NCBI RefSeq assembly: GCF_003073045.1
Contig: NC_037593.1
Location: forward strand, 23,493,868-23,557,867
From: Pomacea canaliculata
Taxonomy: Eukaryota; Mollusca; Gastropoda; Architaenioglossa; Ampullariidae
DNA: 64,000 nt
Direction of reading: 5' to 3'
Position 1 is the first letter of the stretch. Each line of letters begins with the position of its first letter. Below are positions 11,432-24,597 of the stretch, one piece after another. The position numbers and the translations under genes were made by a program. The notes beneath the pieces are model-generated. The model was not told where the DNA came from and did not search any database. It saw only the letters and a program-made list of their open reading frames with translations.

Positions 11432-14400
11432 GGTCCAGAGGTGGCAGTCCTGGAGGCATGTCAGTATGCACCACGTTACATTCAGAAGCAAGCCCTCACC
11501 TCATCTCTTCTTCCTCTCTCCTGCATTGCTGGCACCCAAGAGCATTTCAGTACAGTCAAGGAACAGAACCTTGGCACCCATTCTACCATGAAGAGTTCCA
11601 GCAAGCCTGGTCTCCCTTCACAGAGGATGCTGCCAGCATGTTCATCATTGGTAACTGGAATGACAACTCCTCCACTGTCCACATCAAAGTCTGTCCATCT
11701 TCCCCAGCCAGTTCCAGTGGATAAAGTGTCAGAACAAAGTCACAAGAGCCATGGAAGATCATCGTATAATTGTTATCGGGAAGGCACTGCCAATAATGTG
11801 GCAGCATCATTAACGGGTGTATATTCCAATTCGGACCCTTCAGAGGCTGCAGTGGTGGCCACGCTGGCGTATGCTCGCATGCAGTCAGAACAGGGATTCC
11901 CCTATGGCATCAGTGGAGTGGCCATGCCTAGCTACAACTATGGCAGTGAGTTGTACAACTACGCTTCAAATGGATTCCCTCGAAATCACGTATCTGCGGC
12001 TATTGTTCGAAAGTGTTCACCCGTTCCACCACCCGGCGATACCATGAGAAACGCTGTCCTGTTCGTAAAGCAAAGGGCAGTTTGGCAAAAGGCAGCTCTG
12101 ATACAAGTGTTACGAGCATTGTGACAACTGCTGGAACTGGCAGCAGTGGCGATGACGGCATCTCTTCCAGCGGCAGTTTAAACATTCCATCACATCCTCC
12201 CCCACTTCTAACAATGAACAGGGAATCCCCTTCCCCACTTCTTATCTCTACCTCATCAGCAGTATCTACCTCATTGGGTATGTCAGTGTTGTCTAATGCC
12301 CACAAGCTCAACTCCATATATAGCGCCTATGGATCTCAGTCAATGTACTCAAATGTGCCAGTCACGTCTACCTCATCTGCCCGCAACTCCTCTCCCTCAA
12401 GTGTAGCAGGCAGTAGCAGTAATGTGGACCAGAATCGCAACTCTGTTCTGTCATCCATTAAACAGGAACCTGGGTCACTAGTTAACTTTCAGGTGGCTGG
12501 TGCATCCCCCGATTTCAGTGTTGCTTGTAGTCTGAGCAGGGACTTGGACTCTGTTAATAGCAAATCTGACCAAGGCAGAATATGGGCAGCATTTGTTTAG
12601 TACCTTGTCAACTGCCTCACTCTCTCCGTCCAATGGCTCACACTCTGTAGAAGATGATGTAGAAAGTGATGCCGCAGAAGACCTAACAGTTAAACCAACC
12701 AAATCAAAAATAACTCTTCTTTAGCTGTAGGCAATGGTTCACATAGAGGGAGTAACCCCACCTCAGGAAAATCTTTCTTTCTCAACAACTATACCTACAA
12801 TAACTCTTCTCAACCATTGTCTCAGGAAAGCTACAAGCTGTTTTGGGGGTCACAGGTTACTCAAATGTCGCCATTGGAGCTGGCTCAGAAGTCTGCAGAC
12901 ATTCGTTTTGATCAAGATGGAAATAGTTTCATGGAAGGCAAAGGTGATGCCAGAAATGACTGTAACATTGACCCAAGGGGTAGGGATTATGGTGCATCCA
13001 GCATGGACGTTGACAAAGCTTATTCCAGCATCCCAGAGAAAGAGTGTGGGATTTGTAAGCAGCAGTTTGATTCTAGCAGGGCTCTCCATAGCCACATGCA
13101 GGTTCACCAGAAGTATAGTCCCAATTCATGTCACATTTGCGGGCAGCGCTTTTTGCGAACATCAATGCGCATGGCACACGAGCGCATTCACAATGTAGAA
13201 AACCCATTCTGCTGTGTGGTTTGTGGGGTGTTCTTTGCTCGCAAGTTTGCCTTGCGGCAGCATGTCATACGTCAACATGTAAGAACACATAATCATATGC
13301 CAGTTGCTTGTCGTCATTGCAAGAAAACTGCAAGTTCCCTTATTCATCTGCACCAGCACGTCCTTACTCACAACATCCTTCAGCAGGAGAGAACATCACT
13401 CCTGTATCTTCGTTTCGCAAAGTCTCGAAGCTCTTCTCCCCTCAAAGAGGAGGTAGCACCAAAACTGCCGCCCCCTCTGAGTGTTGACAGCAGAGCATCA
13501 GATGATTCACCAGCCATGCTGTCAGAACCTCCTCCACTTATCCAAATGAGACCTTCTCCTACATCTATTGCAGGTTCTGAAGAGTCTATTTTGACCAATG
13601 GCCACAATACTCCAAGTGGTGCACGGGACAAGGAGTGGTGCAGATTATGTGACAAGGAATATCCCAAATCATTTATGCGCTTTCATGAAAAAGCCCATGC
13701 AGACCAGAAACCCTATGAATGTCCAACATGCAAGAAGAGGTTTGGCTACAAGAACAACATGAAGTCACACATCAAACTTCATGCTGGTATTAAGCCATAC
13801 CATTGTCATATTTGTGGAGCAAGGTTCACTCGAGGCTCAACTTTACGTCGCCATGCCAGACGCCACGGTGGCAATACAGAAACCATCTGGGACATGTTTG
13901 TGTCCAATGGAAAGTCAACCCAACAGTCACCATTAGCCAACAGAGGGGCTGTACCAAATCAGACACATGAGGCCAATATCGCTCTACCATCACCTCAAGG
14001 TCAGGTTCCAACTGCTTCGTTAGTGATGCCTGGTGAGGCACTGAGGACAGTCACACCGCGGTCACGAACTCTAAAGCCAGAGTCAAGTGGGGTGAGCATA
14101 GGAGGCCGTGATGCCTTGCCCTCAGGGAAACAGTTTTGATGTTAGGGGTTTCTCCTCTTCCCCTTCCCTCCCTCAGAATCTCTTTGCATCTTACCAAGGA
14201 TTGCCCGCTGTCACGCAGTCCCTCTACCCGCCATACATGGCTACAGCACAGTTTCTTAATTATGCCTCAGGGCTGTCTGCAGCCAGCTCTGTTCAACAAG
14301 ATATTCAGTCAGATGCCCTCAACCTCAGTCTACCAGACAAGCAGCGACGCAGCACCTCTTCTTTAGGAACATCCTCACAGGACCAGATCCCATCAGCTGT

Positions 14401-15024
14401 AGGTCATTCTCAGGGTCCAGTATACCATCCAACAGTTGCAGCAGATGGTGCATCATCATCTTGCCATGATCTCATTTCTGATGATGAGAACATGGATGGT
14501 AAGGTAAGTACCATGATGGAAAAGAGCATGCCAAGAGACCATGGACATGAGGAAGACCGTCAGCATGGGGATGAAGGTAGTAGTCCCAGTATGTCACGAA
14601 GCCAGGTGACACCAATGGTGCAAGATAGCCAGAGCATTGTCAAGCCCCTCTGCTCATCCAATGCTAAAGATTACGGTGCACAGGTTACTTTGTGCTGTTC
14701 TCGTATCGTACCAGTTGGTAATAATGCAGATACTTTGGAGGGGGCTGTTCTGAGAATGCTCCTCTGGATATGTCTGCCAGCAGTCCTTCCAGGATTGGAT
14801 CCTCAGCATTAGAGGGCCTGCAACATGAGACCATCGCCATGCTCATGACAGCAGGGAAATTGTTTCGCTGTCCATACTGTGACTGTTATTTCACAGACTA
14901 CACCATGTACCACGTGCATCAGAAGCTCCACCAGCCAGACCAACCTTTCACCTGCAACACCTGCGGGGAAAACTGCCGTGACAAAGTGTACTTTTCTTTA
15001 CACATCTATGACCATCTCAGGTAG
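11432..15024 (+). CDS. C2H2 zinc-finger transcription factor with ten fingers, frame disrupted
   Basis: A probable nuclear DNA-binding regulator. The exon appears to start after the acceptor TGTCTGTCCAG at 11431 and ends at the TAG at 15022-15024, about 1,190 codons. Visible fingers are: a C2HC finger at 11995-12057; a block of four C2H2 at 13045-13107, 13129-13191, 13213-13278 and 13309-13371; a block of three at 13639-13698, 13720-13782 and 13804-13866; and a C-terminal pair at 14869-14931 and 14953-15015. The last pair resembles the C-terminal dimerisation fingers of Ikaros/Hunchback proteins (CPYCDCYFTD, then CNTCGENC). Serine/proline-rich linkers carry a sumoylation-type IKQEP near 12458 and an NLSLPDK motif near 14320. 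Coding sense alternates between two frames, with breaks near 11650-11700, 11977, 12568, 12707, 14130 and 14741, mostly at short homopolymers. No stop occurs within any coding segment. This suggests indel errors or a very young pseudogene. Upstream exons are not identified, and I do not assign an ortholog. Confidence 0.82.
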
Positions 15025-18000
15025 TATACAGGAATGGACCATACCCCAGTTCACCCTACTGCTTCCATGTGATCTTTATTTGTCTCCCTTTTTCAGAAAA
15101 TACGGAGACACTGTTGTAGTGGAAAAAGAATTTTGACATGCTGTGGAACAGAATGAGGGTTAAGCATTTTTCAGTGAGGTGTATGACATAGATTAATATA
15201 GAAATATTGTACCTAGAAACTTTCTGCAATTTTTTTTTTGTTTGTTTGTCAAGTGAGGTACAGAAGCAAATATAAAGGGAATTCCTGGAGAATCCTCACA
15301 CTGCGTGCATTCATATTTTTGACCAAAACACTTGTTAAACATATCTTTCTTTTATCTAAAGACATTTACCTCGTGAAAATACAAATACCTCTGTCTCTTG
15401 TCTTGTTTTTGTATTGTGTAGGAAATGATGTTCATTGAACCATAGATTGGTGCAAAATATTTTGGTTTAAGTGTGAGCAGGGATTTTGAAATATTCTATG
15501 TCCTCTCTTGTCTATTTTGAGAGACAAATCAGGGATTGTGAAAGAACATGCTAGTGTTTACTGTTTGTTTTTAACCTTATTTGAAAGTAGATTTATCATG
15601 AGTGTTGCTTTTAATTTTTGCTTATATGGCAACTGCCTCAGGTTGGGATTGTTCTTTTTTCTTTTCTTTTTCTGGGAACTTAAAAACTTAGACAATTTGT
15701 TTTATGCAAAGATGTTGATTATTTGCTCTTAAAAGAAAGTTAAAGGCTTGGTCATGGGCTGCTGCTGTGTTTATCCCTGCTATTTTTTTTTTTTTTAAAT
15801 GGCAAGACCTGCAAGTGACTGAACTTTGTGTTCAGCTCCTGGATTTAGCAAGCAGAGTCATATTGCAGCTAACTTTTGTAAATATGTTTTCATCAATACG
15901 GGTGCAAAAACTGCAGTTACAGTTGCTAAAAGATGCTACCTTAACCCACCAGACCTTTGTCCTTTCAGCTCCCCACCATTTCTTGTTGTTCTGGAAAGTA
16001 TCTCTATTGTTCTTAGAGTGCACATATATTTGATAGTTACAGACTTTGTCTCAGGATTTGTAACATAGCTTTGATATTTACCCCTGGTTGTATGTATACA
16101 TATATATGAAGCACTGCTCATTGTACATGTTCTGACTTGTTGTGAGACTTTACACTACCTCAGGGCATCAGGTATTGGATAACCACCAATACCAGGATTT
16201 GAAACATTCTCAAACAACTCTTGATAGGGTACAAGGATTTTTTTCATGATTTCCACCCTTTTGTACATTATATTCAAAGTTTTTCACTTTGTCTTTTGAA
16301 TGCATACATTATGATCATTTGCTACCCATTTGTCATCATTGTCTTGAACTTTTATAGTGGATTTCCAGTATTTAACCTACAAAAAAAAAAAAAGAACACA
16401 ATTTCCTGAAAAAATAGATAACCCATTTAATGACTAAAAAAAAACCTGCCAATCTTGCTAAGGCATGGCCAGATAAGCTTGTGGCATGTGTACCTCCATT
16501 ATTCCACTATATTCATGTTTTACTGATTATGTATTGGGAATACCTTTACCTTCTTTTGGTACTATTGTAATACATGTCTTGCTGAAAAACACTTAAAAAT
16601 TAATTTGTTTTTTATGAAAATGATTATGCATCTGTGTTTATAGATCCAGGGATTTTTTCTGTTGTTTTTGTGATTGATGTGGGAAAGCTGATTTCTCGAG
16701 CTTTCCATCTCAGGCAGTTGTTGGAAATATGAATATGGAATGGCCAGTTTTTACACAAGTACTGGTGGAGCAATTGAGCAAGCGCATCAGACTTTGCCAT
16801 GAGAAGTGTTTGGTGAAAACAGGTTTTAGGAGTTAAGGTGCACCTTAAGCAGCTTTTTTTTTGCCTCTTTTTTTGTGCATATTTGGTTTAATTTCTGTGT
16901 GCAGATTAAAAATAAAAACGGGTATAAAGCAGCATACACATCAGTGTTTAGTCACATAAATCTACCTCTAAATCAAGACTGCCTGTCCCATGTGATAGAC
17001 ATGCTCTCACCAGTCCAGTATATTATTTAACACGCTCAAAACAACATTGATGGCATGTTAGTCGAAGTGTAGTAGCAGCAGCCACCATTGTTGTGCTCAG
17101 CACATTTCTTTTTCATTATAGTTGATGCTGAACTCCTGTATCATCAAATTTGATGTTTGACACTAGGTCCCTGCTCAATTTTCCAAAGTGGAGCTATTAT
17201 CATCATTGTCTCAGTACTCCCCTCTTCACATATTAAATTACACTCACCTCAGTATGGTCAAGACAAGCAGAGGAATGTGATTTAACAGTATACATTTTTT
17301 GTTTGGGCTTATCAGACTTTACAAAATAGATTGTTCTATATAATGCTGTGATCTCTGTAATGCATGTGTAGTACTGTATAAAGATATAGATAAGTATAAT
17401 CTGATAATATAAATGCTGTCATATTAGCATTTCTTTATATTTTGTGCAGGCAGTACATAAAAGGGACTTAAGTAAGTGAATTCTAATTTGCAGATGATGA
17501 AACGGTGAATGGTTTGTATTAGGAAGACAACAAATCATAGTAGCAACCACTTTAATAAGTGTGTGTGAGAGAGATTGTCCTTTGTTGCATACTTTTTCAG
17601 AGCAGAAGTTCATAGCAAGCCTGCCCCTCTTCTCACACCATTTCATCAACACCGTTTGTGCATAGCTTAATATTGGGTGTGAATGCCACAAAAATGTAGC
17701 TTGACTGTGTACCTTGTACACTGTAAACATGTCCCCTGCCTCTGTTTTCCTGTGCTCAGTCTCAAGAATACATCTCTCAGGTGAAAGTTATGTAGACGTG
17801 TAGGTGTGTATATATTCAGAACTTTATTTGTTCGTGGAAAAACTAGTTCTTTCTTTGTTGTTGGATGCACTTCATATAATTTTTTTTTTCTTTTTCATTT
17901 TTTTTTAAAAATTTTTGTTGTATTTCCTGGTGTGCTTGACCTCTAAATGCTTAATAGGCTTGCACATTCAGTCTTCCATATTGTGCCTTTAACTGTAGGG

Positions 18001-21000
18001 AAAATGGTTAAACCCCTCCCATCAATCTAGTTTTATTTTGATTTTGACTCTTGACATTTACCTAATGATTTTATTTTAAATCTTCAATTATGTAAAGGTA
18101 GAATTCTGCTTACTAACAGATATGTTAGCTGTTTTCTCACAATTTCTAGTATTATATGGGTTGGGGGGCAAGAAGAGGAGATTTATCATTTAAAGATATT
18201 TTTGTTTCACCCAAGAATTTTTCTTACACTAAGAACTGCAGTTTTACGGCATCTTTCAGTTAGCTTAGGAATAGCTTGGCACCAGTGCAGTCTAAATCAC
18301 ACATCAAGCACCAAGTGTGTCCTGCAAGCTGAAATTTACCAGCTGTTAGTAAAAATTTGGACTATTTTCTGATTAAGAGGTCCTGGCAGTTTTTAAGATT
18401 TCACTTAAGGTTAACTTTCATCAGATCTATTTCCTTTATAAGTGGCACTGGCAGCAAGAAAAGCCTAAATTTTGGTAAAATCGACTACAGATATTTTGTT
18501 AGGTTTACATTTTAAACCAATATTAAAAGAGAAAGTAACAGCACGGTCATTTGAAATATAATTAATAATTTAGTAAATGCTTCCTCCACTATTATCTGTA
18601 GATGTGATATACACAAGGTTTGAGACAAAAGAGGCTTTAAGATTAAATGAAACTATAGAATTGTAACTTTTAGTAGATAGAAATCACAATCTAGCCATTA
18701 ACTGCCCCTACATCATATAACTTTTCCTGCAGCATTGTAATAATAGAACAGGTAATGTGACCTGAAATGTCAGAATGCACTTTTAATTGAATGCTTTTTC
18801 CCTTCACAATTTCTTTGGATTGAATCTTTCTTAAAAATAAAAAATTTAACATATATTTAAATTTTGTTGGTTTGTTTTAGATTATGCTGCCACAAAGTAT
18901 TTAAAAAATAGTAATTTGTTTTATGGCATAGAAAAACAAATAAATTCATTTTGTTAGTGTGAACTATTGAGAAGACATTGTTTCAGGACTTTGCAAAATT
19001 TGTGTGGCAATGACAGCAGACATTGTCAAAAGCTATATTTTTTATAGTTATTAAGAGTAATGTTATTAAGAGGATGTTTACAAGTACTTTTGCAACTCTT
19101 GCAGCTTTTTTACCTCAAGCTCATATTTCTGGGTCACTTCAATGCAGGGAAGAACTGAAGGAGCTGAAATATTTAGCTTTTTCGCTTCATTGGTTATGTA
19201 ACATTATGTCACGTCTTTTTCATACACTCAGTGCTAAGAATTATGTGGGTAGAATTGTTGTATACACTGTTATTAATATTGTGGATCTGTTTATTACTTT
19301 TTTTGCCATGCACTCAGAGAAAAAGCATTGTTTTTTTTACCTGTAATTGCATCTTGATGCTCTAACATCAGTGATTTGAATATTTCAAGGATAGGTGGAA
19401 GATGACAAAAATAATTTTAGATTTTAGCCTAAATGATTGAGGAAGGTAAAAGTGTCAGTGAAGATTATTAGCCGCATTCATATTATGGGTACATTTAATC
19501 TGGGGCCGTTACAGCTGTCCATATGCTCATCTGCTGAGACATCATTCTTCTTGCAAGCCCTGTAAAGATGAACATTTCCCCGTATTTGCTGAGCTTTGTA
19601 ATCTGCACGTTGCTTGTCAGTATCTTGTGATAGTTGACAGTTAAGTGTGTCTTAATCTTAGTCATGTAAATGCAAGTGAATGCCTACTGGCAAGCACCAT
19701 GTGGACAGTGTTATGTTGAAACTTGTGTTAATCTAAAGATGGTACTGTGCGTGTCATTTATCATTTTAGACATTCAACAACAAAAATTATGTCATAGTGG
19801 ATACAGTTGTCCTTGTTACTTTATCATTCATATTAAAAGACAATTCTATAATGATTTTCTTGGAATCTTTCCATTTTTTCCATTCTTTGTTTTATCTTTT
19901 AAAAGCATTTTTTTATAGTTCCTTTGCAGTACTTTATGTTCAACCCCTTGCCAGCTGCTGCTATGAGCGTTATGATACCATATCAACATTTCACAGCAGC
20001 TGTAGGCAGGAGGTTAAATAGCCACACTTTCTATGCCTGCACACAAAGGCACACATGCAAGCATGTATGTTGGTGGATGGTTATGTCCATGGTTGTCTTG
20101 ACCTGCATAACCCTGCATAGGTCAAGTGCTTGATGCAAGTTATTGGACATGACCATTTGTAATGTTCAGTTGCACATTGGCAATTCATTGATCAAAGTAA
20201 AAGAAGTATAATTTTATTTACCAAAAGTCCTGAAGGAGACTAAGAAAGGAAATGTGTTATGTTTTTACTGATTGTGTGCAGATCAGTCTGATTGCATTCT
20301 TAAGCAAATGGAGAGTTGCCTTGCAACTTTGCACCAGTCTTGAGAGAGCAATCCAGTTTCTCTTCACCCCCAACTCCTTCCTCTGTGTATGAGTGTGTGA
20401 AAGCAAGAGAGATCATTATACTGGCTAGTTGTGAAAAAAATTGAGGCTGGTGAAATCACTTTTTTGCTTGAATTCGCTGCAACATATTTTGTAACTGATG
20501 TGTGCATTGAAGTATTTTTCTTTTGCAAGTTTTTGAAAGCAGATACATGTGAAGAAATTTAGGAGAACAACCATGTTCTGACTTCTGTCATCATTTAACT
20601 TTCAGTGAATCTGTGCAGTAGATTATCCCTGTTTGCTGCATTAATGTTGGTGTTTGTACATATTAGCTTTAGTGAGAGTTGTCTTAAAAGGGTTGTTTGT
20701 CCAACCATATCTACCTCATTATACACTTTTCAGTTCATATTTCTGATATATACCTGTTGCCTGATTTGATATTTGAACGAATGATGTTGGGACCGCTGTC
20801 TTGTGGTGGTGAAGACTTTCTGATTCTATTGATTGTAATGTGACACTCAATGCCCAGCAAAGAAAATCTAAAATGTTTGTACACTGATTGCTTAATTAAA
20901 GAGGCCAACGAAAGGTTAGAAACCTTAAATTTGAAGGGTGATATGTATATTGTTAACATTCTGCAGATTCTTAATTTGAGGAGAACAACCATTCTTGCTA

Positions 21001-22880
21001 ATTTATATTTTTGACAGCATTGTATGAATAATCATTACCAGGATGGTTGAGCTGGCTACTATTTTTTAATAATGAGAGTTATTTCCTCTTGGGTATAATA
21101 CATTGACTGTAATAGAAAACTACATCTGTAATAGAGGAAAACTTATTTTTACATTATGACGGCTTAAATCACATCTTAAAGCATTTAAAAATTGTCAAAT
21201 TAATGCATTCCCTCTCCCTTTTTGGGATGTAGCACAGTTGTTGTTCATTGATGCAATTAGGTCAGTGACCTTTACATTTAACAAAATGTTAATAATGCCA
21301 GTAGGGGATTGAAAAGATTCGAAGATTGCTGTAAACATCAGGCTTTTATTTGCTAAATCAAATGCTTAAAAGAGACTCCTAAGGATAATGACCAAGTTAA
21401 TGTTTGCTTCAGGTTTTGCATTAAGATGTCATTCATATATAATGTTTAGCAACACAAATGCATTCTCAAGTTTATGAAACTTATTTATTTTCGTTGGCCT
21501 CAAAATCGCACCTATTTGATAGGAGACATAGTAAGTTCAAGACTTGACATCTCTTCCTATTATATCCCTTTTGCACCCATGTAATAGAAGGATATTATTT
21601 AGGCTCAAGAGCTAACATCTTTCCCATTCTTATTCATCTTTGCCCACAATGCACCTACCTTCCCTTTTATCCACTGCTGTTCTAGAAATGTACCTTTAGA
21701 GCCACAAGAAAACATATACAGCAGTGTAGCAACAGGTAACATGAGTATGGGTTACTTTTTACTTCCCTGACTTGTATCACTGTTGAATATTAATTTCTAC
21801 CTCTTCCTTGGGTATGCTTTCATTCTACCATGCTCCCTCTTGGTGCAAGAGGTGCAATCACTGTCTGCTTTCCCATCGTTCGTGTCCAAAGAAAAATCTT
21901 GTGCCACTTGTTTATCAGCAATCATAGTTTAGCAGACAGCAGTGTCCAGAAACTGGAATGTGTAACGGCATTACTTAGCCTTACCTGAGAAATGCATTAA
22001 AATAGAAATTTGTAGTTGCTCAGTTGCATAGCCAGGATGGGTACATGAAAATCAGATTTTTGTGGTCAGAATTTATATAAAAATAAAAAAATCATATATT
22101 CATTATGGCTTTGGAAGTTCATATATGTATGTGTGTGTACGTTTGAGAATTTCATGAAGATAACATTTCGTGATACAGAAGGCCCTAAGAAAAGTGTCTA
22201 CCAGTATCTCTTTGTAAGTGATGCCTGGAGGATTGTTAGCCGTCTGGCGAGTGGGACCTAGATTGCCTGTAATCTGAAAAGTCTGGCCAATGGCACTCTG
22301 ATTGCAATCTGCAAAAAGCACATTAAACTTGAAATCTGCAGAAAGGCATAGTTTACGTGAAGGATGTAAACAAGAGTTGTCCTACTATTGTCTTAGACTT
22401 GTTTGTGTCCTACATTTCAGAAAGTAGGATTCATACATCAGACAGCACCTGCTCTTATCCTTCTGCGTTGGCACAGTTCCTCATCTGCTTCCATTATGTT
22501 CACTTTGTTACACAGGGCTGATGCACTGTTATCTTTTGTCATAGGTTCTTTACTAAAGTGCTGAGTATCAGCACACTTATCAAAGTGATAGGGGATGTTT
22601 ACATTTAGAAGTTTATGCCATTGACAGGCGTGCAGGCATGTGTGTATATAGCTTTATGACTGTACATGTGAGACAGTGTAGGACACGGTTTCCAACTCAT
22701 ATGATTAACTATTTTAGAAAATCTGCTTCTGGCAATAAAGGTGACGCTAAACAGGATAGGGACAAGATGAACAAGAACATTTAAAATAAAAACAGGAGAG
22801 GGTTAGAGACACTATATCACAAGCTTCTGCACAACAACTACAATTTTAGCCGATGACTCTCATCCACTCCGACAGGAATT
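15025..22880. other. AT-rich non-coding stretch, probably including the zinc-finger 3' UTR
   Basis: No frame exceeds about 110 codons and none shows domain content. The sequence is AT-rich with many T runs, as in a long 3' untranslated region followed by intergenic DNA. Candidate AATAAA signals occur near 16911 and at 22734-22739, but there are too many in such DNA to choose one. No repeats stand out by eye until the mobile-element cluster at 22.9 kb. Confidence 0.5.
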
Positions 22881-22989
22881 CGACTACAGATGCATAGAAA
22901 GAAGCGTAGGCTTAGAGTTCCCAGAGCCAGACCGCACGATATCTGCATTCTTTTATTTCAGCATAATCCACGTATACAACCCAATCATG

Positions 22990-23165
22990 GCGAGGACTAC
23001 GTCATCGGTGTCACCAGGAGAGCAAAGGTTGGCTGTCCTGGTTCAGTTCTCGTCTCGGCACGATGTACTTTCTCTGCATGTGGCATCTGTTTACAGGGCT
23101 GGCTGCCTTGTCGTGATACAGCCTTAGGTGCTGGCTCAGCGTAAAGCACCAATCTACCCCTACCC
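22990..23165 (+). mobile_element. tRNA-type SINE, copy A
   Basis: Matches the element at 59005-59181 along its length: GTCACCA, then AAGGTTGG, TGTCCTGG, a B-box-like GGTTCAG, TCTCGTCTCGG, TTTCTCT, CATCTGTTTACAGGGCTG, a GCTGGCTC block and AGCACCA. The order of a Pol III B-box-like head followed by a conserved body is that of a tRNA-derived SINE. No target-site duplication is obvious here, so this copy is probably older than copy B. Confidence 0.75.
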
Positions 23166-23385
23166 CTCCCGTTCCTGAAACACCCGGTCTTTCTTGTGTT
23201 TTGTTTACACGTATGCTTATATTCAGTCAAACTTGATGTATCATTTAATGTCGGTATTATGTAATAGCATCATTGGAACGAAAAAATTTCCTGAAAATGA
23301 TTAATAAAAATGTATTGTATTTGTATTTTGTAGCAAAACAACAACAAACCAAGAAAGAAAAACTCAAACGATGTAAGATAATGTC

Positions 23386-24091
23386 ATAGAGATAGTTTCG
23401 AGACCTATTGAATGGGTTTCCAGAATCGTAGCTGCTCCAAAACAAAATCCAGAGAAGATAAGAATTTGTGTTGATACGAGAGAAAGCGAATATGTGAGAA
23501 CAAGTCATTGTTATTTAAACCTAGCGGCATGTATGAGCGGCGCTACTGTCTTCAATTTGCGTTAACGTTAGGGTACAATCAGCACTGAATCCAAAATCCC
23601 GTTACATCACTACCTTTTCAATTAGCATCCCAACTTCAGCTGCGGCTCTATGCAACAAGGACTAAACTAACTTCCGCAGTCAAGACACACTTTACAGGAC
23701 AGAGAGAAAAAAAAACATGACTATCCTAACAATGCGAACTGGTCACCCCAGACTCAGACATTACATGTTCACCAAGTACCGCACTGGAGAGTTCATTGAG
23801 TGTCGCTGAGGCACAGCCCTAGTGAGAGTGGCAAAATTCCTCATTCCAATCTAAGAAATTAAGAGCATAAACATGGCCAACACAGCATGAAGGAAAAGAT
23901 TCAGATCCTGCGGCGCACAGCAGACTTCTGGAATTATTGTCTGAGTGTTCGAAGCAGAAGACGACTGCGTTTTCAACTTATTTTGCCGTTACAAACGCTT
24001 CAGTTCAGCTGCAGAAATCTTCCAACAGACTATCCAGGCAGCGACTGAATGAATAAAAGGAGCAAGAAATGTCTGTAAAGATGATGTCGTG
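23386..24091 (+). mobile_element. Ty3/Gypsy retrotransposon reverse transcriptase, decayed fragment
   Basis: Two separated blocks translate to conserved Gypsy reverse-transcriptase motifs. At 23386-23510 the frame reads RPIEWVSRIVAAPKQN followed by KIRICVDTRE, the usual P-WVSPIV-APKK...R-CVD motif of this family. At 23981-24091 it reads FCRYKRFSSAAEIFQQTIQ, then a stop, then GARNVCKDDVV, corresponding to the YKRL-FG-SSA-E-FQ region and the approach to the catalytic YxDD-like motif, here DD followed by VV. Frame changes and stops lie between the blocks and the spacing is irregular. Flanking DNA is GC-richer than its surroundings. No LTRs, gag or integrase were seen, so this is a dead fragment. 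Confidence 0.8.
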
Positions 24092-24597
24092 ACGCGGATC
24101 TGCTTGTGGCTCGGGATAATAATAAAAAAAAAAAAAACTGCTCAGTCCGGCTACACCTCAGATATTCTTACTGTGACGTTGCGGAATTTTTTAAACAGAC
24201 CATTCCGGTACAACAGATATGTTGGAGTTTATTATTTAAGCAGACAGACATCCATTGACTGTTACCAACAAAGAAAATGTTTTGCTGATGCATTAGTGTT
24301 GGCTATCGAGGCTACAGCTGGATATAGTCACACTGACTAACAAGTTTAGCCTCTCCAACCTGTCGAGCGGTGGTGATCGACAGGTCCTGCATGGACCGAT
24401 GGGTCCATTTCTTCGCGTTTGTTAACCAGTTAAATTTCCTTCTCCAACCCATTTACGATTTGATCAACGTCGTAACAGTGTGCCCACCTCAAGTGCATCA
24501 TTTTGCCTGCAGTCAAGACCAGCCCGGACGCTTCTCCATTTGCGGTTCTTGCTACTTAGCACGAGAAATGCAGACTTTTAACGTCTGAATAACCCTA

